The notes under the pieces: generated by a model | The model's input: the letters and a program-made list of their open reading frames with translations, nothing else | Databases searched by the model: none | What the model was told of the DNA's origin: nothing | DNA from: Hibiscus mutabilis | Taxonomy: Eukaryota; Streptophyta; Magnoliopsida; Malvales; Malvaceae | Assembly (NCBI GenBank): GCA_019671005.1 | Contig: JAGYYJ010002448.1 | Coordinates: 1-64,000, forward strand | DNA: 64,000 bases | Direction of reading: 5' to 3' | Position numbers and translations under genes: made by a program | Shown: in pieces, positions 59,425 through 64,000 of the stretch | How positions within the stretch are numbered: the stretch's first letter is position 1 | How the letters are laid out: the number at the start of each line of letters is the position of its first letter

Positions 59425-60620
59425 TTATAACTCTTTCTCGTCCGACCTTCTTTTCATCGGCTGAGATAAGTTTTCGAGAAATGAGTCTTGAATCTTGTTC
59501 AGCATCACTCTAGTATGACACTCCGAGGCGGTGCGAGCTATCTCGTACTGGTTGATGATAGCTTTTTCTTTATCGGGCAATATATTTTCTTCTACAAAGT
59601 CAGTTTCGATTCTTGCTTGTATTTTCGATCTCAATTTGCATGGAAGGGTTTTCTCCCGACCTCTTTACTTTAGTTATAGTAGCCACCATACTTGTTAGCT
59701 CATTCATTTGCTCTCTTGTTTCTTCTCAAAATTTCTTTGTGTAATCCATCATCTATTCTTGTGCTTTGGCTAATCGTTCCTAGAGCCATTCAATATTATC
59801 TATCCGAGCAACTAAATCATCCATCTTTCTGAAATTGTATTGTTAAGAAGTTATCCTGGTGAATTCAAGCTTGTTACCTACTTTTGAGATGAAGATTTCA
59901 AAATAAGTTCAAAGAACGTGCAATGACGGATGCAATGTGATGAAATACGATGCTTATGCAATGTAGGGCTTAAATGCAAACATGAATGAAATAAGGTATT
60001 GATTCCGAGATGATCATCCCAAGACAACTTTCATTAAGTAAAGGTCCCGTTACATCATGTATCAAAGTTTACATATAATATCGAGCCCTAGCACCCAGCT
60101 TATTTATCTTTCTCGAAAGCCATGCCAGTTCCTCGTTATGATCTGAGAACATGTCGTCATTCTGACTTAGTTTAGTTGCTACATCAGTTAAGTCCACCAC
60201 TTGTCGACCCAATTTTTGTGCTTCAGTGATGACATCTTTCATGTGGTTGTCTTTTTCTTTTATCTCTTCGTTCATCTTTTGAAGCTGAGAAAACCACTTC
60301 TCATCATTTTCTTGTAAGGCTTTCTTAAGATCATCCACTAGATCCTTATGCATCAATAGAACATTGTTACGTTCATCTAACTTGTTTTTTAGCATTTCAA
60401 CTTCAGCTTGACTATCTTTCAACTCAGCAATAGTATTCTTACGCAGATGTATACACATGCACAAAGCCTCACATTTGGCTTGACTACTCTTCAACTCATC
60501 CTTGAGTGCACTGCACTGATCTTCCATTGTGTATAGACTGAGAGATAAGGTCTTAGCTCGATTTTTATTGGCCTTGGAATTTCTTTTCCCACATTCAGTA
60601 ACATTTTTAATAGGATGCAT
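59425..60620 (-). pseudogene. Gypsy gag N-terminal coiled-coil region
   Basis: A 183-codon open frame (60620-60069) rich in Lys, Glu and Leu, with heptad-like stretches (ELKDSQAEVEMLKNKLDERN), followed after a gap by 59634-59425. Long coiled-coil gag N-termini are usual in this group. No intact gag remains. Confidence 0.55.
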
Positions 60621-60889
60621 CTTTTCTTCTATTGATTTGGATTATCTCCCAAATCAGTATCTCTGAATGCTAAGCAAAGCTCTTGGTAGTTATCTTGTAA
60701 GCTTTTTAGTTTATTGTTCAGATCGTATCTCTCCTCCCTCAGTGTGTTGACTTGGGTGGCATGTTATGAATGATTCTTCTCATTCCCTTTAACTTTTAAC
60801 TCTTTTGGATTTGCTCTAATTGGGTGAACAGTAGCTGAATCATGTTGATGCTCTTTTTTGAACTCTCACATTTTACACTCTAGGAGGTT

Positions 60890-61860
60890 CTAGACTCGAC
60901 GCTTGAAGGCAGTTCAATTTTCAATGGAATGCCTCCTAATTCCAGCGCGATACTCATAATGACCTTTGATGTCGTACCACTTGGGGTATAGAGGTCGTAG
61001 AGGTATGAGATGACATGGGCCCACCAATCGTGCTTTTAACAACTACCGATATAGTTCTTCATACGAAATGGGTATGGGATCGAAAGGACCATTGGTTCTC
61101 GCCTTTTGGCCACTAATCGAAGATGATTCTAAAAATTGGACACTAGGATTCGGACTCTAGCCTCGTCACTGAATTATGGGTGTTAGATATTGAGTCATCT
61201 CTGCATATTCATGGCCTAGGTTTTTAGAAATTTTAAGGTTTCCTTCTTCAAAACTTAGTATCCCTTCCTCAATTAGGCTTCTAACTTTATTCTTCAGGGC
61301 TCTACAATTCTCAGTAGTATGACCCATACCTCCTAGGTGATAGTTGCAAATGGCATTGACATCGTAACCTTTAAGATAAGGGGGCTGCTTCGGCTTTGAC
61401 TAAACTGGAGTTACGAGTCTTTCCTTGATCAGTACCCAGAGCAAATCTATATATTTTATTGGATCTGAAACGTGGCCTTCTTTTTAGCTTCACTTTCTCA
61501 GGTCTTGATTTGATTCGTCTTCACTCTATTTGATGTACCACCTTTGCATCTCCAAGTGTTTTATTAACGTCGATCGTGACGGTGCGCATACTAGATTCAG
61601 CGTGTTTAGAAGTAAAATTGTGGCTTTGATTCAGTTTATCTTTCTCTCTGTACATATCATACTTTTTCCCCTTGGCCATGGTGGTCATCATACTCACCAT
61701 CTCAACCATTTGTCCTTTCAACTCTTCTATTTCATTTGTCTTCGTATTGGCGCGAGCTCCAGTATGTATGTCTGACGTGTAACCTTTGAAAGGATGACCT
61801 CTCACTTCTTCCGGTGTTGGCTCATATCTGCATTACTTTTTATCTGATCACGTGACCCTT
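60890..61860 (-). pseudogene. Gypsy gag C-terminal module, copy 2
   Basis: At about 61060-60990 the minus strand reads FDPIPISYEELYR and LLKARLVGP. At about 60960-60900 a knuckle-like HYEYRAG-HSIEN follows, with TGA where Cys is expected. Upstream, at about 61360-61300, lies another intact-looking ICNYHLGGMGHTTENC. So the block seen at 58.8-59.4 kb recurs here. The open frame at 61805-61521 precedes it. Confidence 0.6.
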
Positions 61861-62718
61861 TATCTATTATGAAAGTCTTCTAAATTGAAAATCGCTCGCG
61901 AATCAATACCTTTTTTATGTCATGAATATGCAATGTAAAGAAGAAAAAAACATAGACAACAACAAAAAGGTTAGTACACATGAAAATAATCATACTAAAA
62001 ACAAGCATATAATTACTAAAAAATGAATTTGTACAACCTACCCAAGCATACTTTTCTACCCAAACATGTTATTAAAAGAATGAATCCTACCCAAACATGC
62101 TTTCTACCCGCATACTTGTTTTGCATAAATATAGGCATGATATCTAGCATAATTTATTGCGAAAAGGAAATAAATAAATAAAGTTGAAATTAAGAAATAA
62201 ATAAATACACAAAGCTGAAATTAAAGAGCCTGATTAAAAGAAATTAACCCCCATCTCTCTCTATAATGCACTTATTGGGTGATTCCCTAAATAGGCAGAG
62301 GTTCGGCATGGCTCTAGACGGGGTGGGTTTCTACGGTTCACTACATGTGGTTCAGGTTCTAAAGTAACGGTACTCGAACTGTCGCTAGGACATCGATTCG
62401 AGATGATACATTTCCCTAGGTCTGTACGGAGATGAAGTTCTCACGAAGACAAAGGTAAAGATGTATCCCGGAAGCAATCCACTATCCTGCACGGGGGGTA
62501 CCTCATAAAGGAGTAGATTCTCGCTCCCACTTAAAAGGGATGAAACTCGGGTATAGAGCTCATGATATGAAAACTTAGAAGACATATTTTATAAAAACAA
62601 TTAGTAAAAAAATTCAAAAAAAAAGACAGGGATCACAAAATTAAATTAAGCTGAATTAATATTTTCTACTCATTAAAATAAAAGGTAATCGACTCGTGGC
62701 TTGACTCTCAGAAAAAAG

Positions 62719-62738
62719 GTTCATCAGCGGAGTCGCCA
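62719..62738 (-). other. Primer binding site of the Gypsy element
   Basis: Minus strand TGGCGACTCCGCTGATGAAC, three bases from the LTR end; matches the tRNA-Arg-type primer site of the Tat/Ogre group. Confidence 0.75.
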
Positions 62739-62741
62739 AGC

Positions 62742-63389
62742 TATAACAACGGGGAGTCGCCACCAATCTTTTTAATTTGTTTTATTTAGGTGAGATTGGA
62801 TCACCTGAAAACCCAGTCATTTTAATAAAACTTGTTTTTATCGTTTTTATTAAAACAACGAGTTTTGGTCTGCGAAACTAGAAAAACAGGTTCGGGAGTC
62901 AGCTACGCGTGGGGAAGGGTAAGCACCCCCACAACACCCAAAAATTGGTACCTAGTCAATTACGTAGTGTTTTAATGAAGGAAATTAAGAATTCAAATTT
63001 TAATTTAAATTTGTGATCCCTTAAAATATCAAGAAAAAAAATTTATATAAAGAAAATTTACACTCCAATGCCCGGGGCATAATTTCGTTAAAGTCTTGAA
63101 CAAAAGAGAAATTTTGTTAAAATTTATAATTAGTATTTGAAAATAATATTTCGTCATAGAAATTAACAGAAAGCGACACCCCTACACCCGAGGTACGTTT
63201 TTCAAGGTAATCCATATTAAAAAAGTCATTTAAAATTTAGTTAATAAATACATTTAATAATAAGTAAATAACGATGATAGTAAAAATAATAATTAGTAGA
63301 GTATATAATATTAATAATGTATAATCATAATATTAGTAATAATAATAATACGTACATATATAGTAATATAATAATAAATATAATAGTAA

Positions 63390-63449
<60 letters not shown>

Positions 63450-64000
63450 AGTGAACAGAATCGAATAAAACAGAAATTAAAGTGCAAAATTAATAAGAAA
63501 CAATGACTAAAATTAAATAAAACAGGAATTAAAGTGCAAAATCATAAGGATACAAAAGTACAGTAACCAAGGCTACAATTTCATCATTAAAATGACGCTG
63601 ATCCTTCTTTCGGGTCGGGTCCGATCTTGGGTTACGCCAGGTCCTAAACGACGTCGTTTTATACAGGCCTTAAATACACAATTTGAGCCAAAAAAAACTT
63701 CATTTATATCAAATGTTTACACAAAAATTCCCAGATTTCTCTCAACTCTCTCTTCCCACTCCTTGTCGAGCTCGGTTGTCGGTCCGAGCGCCACCGTGGG
63801 CCGTTGTTCGCCGGCGACGGAGAGCCACCGCGAACGGTGGTCAGAACACATGCAATTGATGGTTTGGGTTCGGTTTCAGGCCCTAAGTTTGATTTCAAGG
63901 TTAATTTCTCCTAAATCCCTCTCATTCTCTCAAATCTTAATAAAATCGAAGGATTTTTATAATTTTTTACCTTTTTCAGATTATTTTGTTGGTTTGGTTC
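62742..64000 (-). repeat. 5' LTR of the Gypsy element, cut by window end
   Basis: Collinear with 52335-54083 (GGGGAGTCGCCACCAAT, CTCTCTTCCCACTC, ACGACGTCGTTTTAT). The remaining 490 bp or so and the flanking duplication lie outside the window. Confidence 0.88.
63392..63448. repeat. ATA trinucleotide microsatellite
   Basis: About 19 near-perfect ATA triplets in the 5' LTR, expanded compared with the same place in the 3' LTR. Confidence 0.85.

Larger units (their letters stand above)
52335..64000 (-). mobile_element. Tat/Ogre-type Ty3/Gypsy element, runs past the window end
   Basis: 3' LTR at 52335-54083, 5' LTR from 62742 past 64000, minus orientation. On that strand the LTR runs TGTAGTAACCC...GTTACA. 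Three bases after the 5' LTR comes TGGCGACTCCGCTGATGAAC (62719-62738 complement), the tRNA-Arg-type primer site typical of Tat/Ogre elements. A purine-rich tract (AGCAAAGAGAGGCAGC, complement of 54084-54099) adjoins the 3' LTR. Remnants of gag, RT then integrase follow in that order, which fixes it as Ty3/Gypsy. It interrupts Copia B at 52334. In the first 100 bp the LTRs differ at about eight positions, so it is moderately old. Domains are degraded and RT-to-integrase sequence is deleted. Confidence 0.9.

Overview
The window is a stretch of plant nuclear DNA, almost certainly from a core eudicot. It has AT-rich intergenic DNA, GT-AG introns, plant gene families (HOTHEAD-type GMC oxidoreductase, HMG-CoA synthase, class I TCP factor, eIF2-alpha, SOC1-clade MIKC MADS-box) and a dense load of plant LTR retrotransposons and MITEs. 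A Malvaceae/Gossypium-like source is only an impression from the style of the repeats.

All five host genes are on the plus strand. In order they are a HOTHEAD-like gene whose 5' end is cut by the window edge (1-2163), an HMG-CoA synthase gene (11181-15126), a TCP9/TCP19-like single-exon gene (15806-16972), eIF2-alpha (21201-23401), and a SOC1-like MADS gene whose first intron is about 12.8 kb (30698-44795). TCP and eIF2-alpha read through cleanly. The other three carry disabling lesions visible in the sequence. HOTHEAD-like has two frameshifts. HMGS has an in-frame TAA in exon 3 and an apparent 13-nt deletion in the last exon. MADS has an in-frame TAG plus an indel in exon 2. The region therefore looks like a decaying, probably duplicated (paralogous or homeologous) segment with a few retained genes.

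Mobile DNA fills the rest. From left to right there are four Mutator-type non-autonomous elements with 9-10 bp target duplications (2488-3432, 3848-4663, 7445-7707, 9744-10543). A complete Ty1/Copia element on the minus strand follows (24088-29402, TSD GTTAG). Inside MADS intron 1 lie a SINE (32444-32552, 19-bp TSD), a tandem TRIM array of three LTRs and two short internal segments that was later hit by two Mutator-type elements and one hAT MITE (33065-37077), and a 3.27-kb solo LTR (37467-40740, TSD GTATG). Beyond the MADS gene are a second solo LTR (45098-46606), a second Copia element (from 47135), and a large Tat/Ogre-type Ty3/Gypsy element (from 52335 past the window end) inserted into that Copia. 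The Gypsy element has a 13-copy 48-bp minisatellite in its 3' untranslated region and a duplicated gag module.

I found no convincing wholly new molecular system. The most interesting structures are the multi-LTR TRIM array used as a landing site for three DNA transposons, the clustered loss of HMGS and the MADS gene, the Ogre minisatellite that is open in long frames, and an unidentified tandemly duplicated coding-like fragment near 9.1-9.46 kb.
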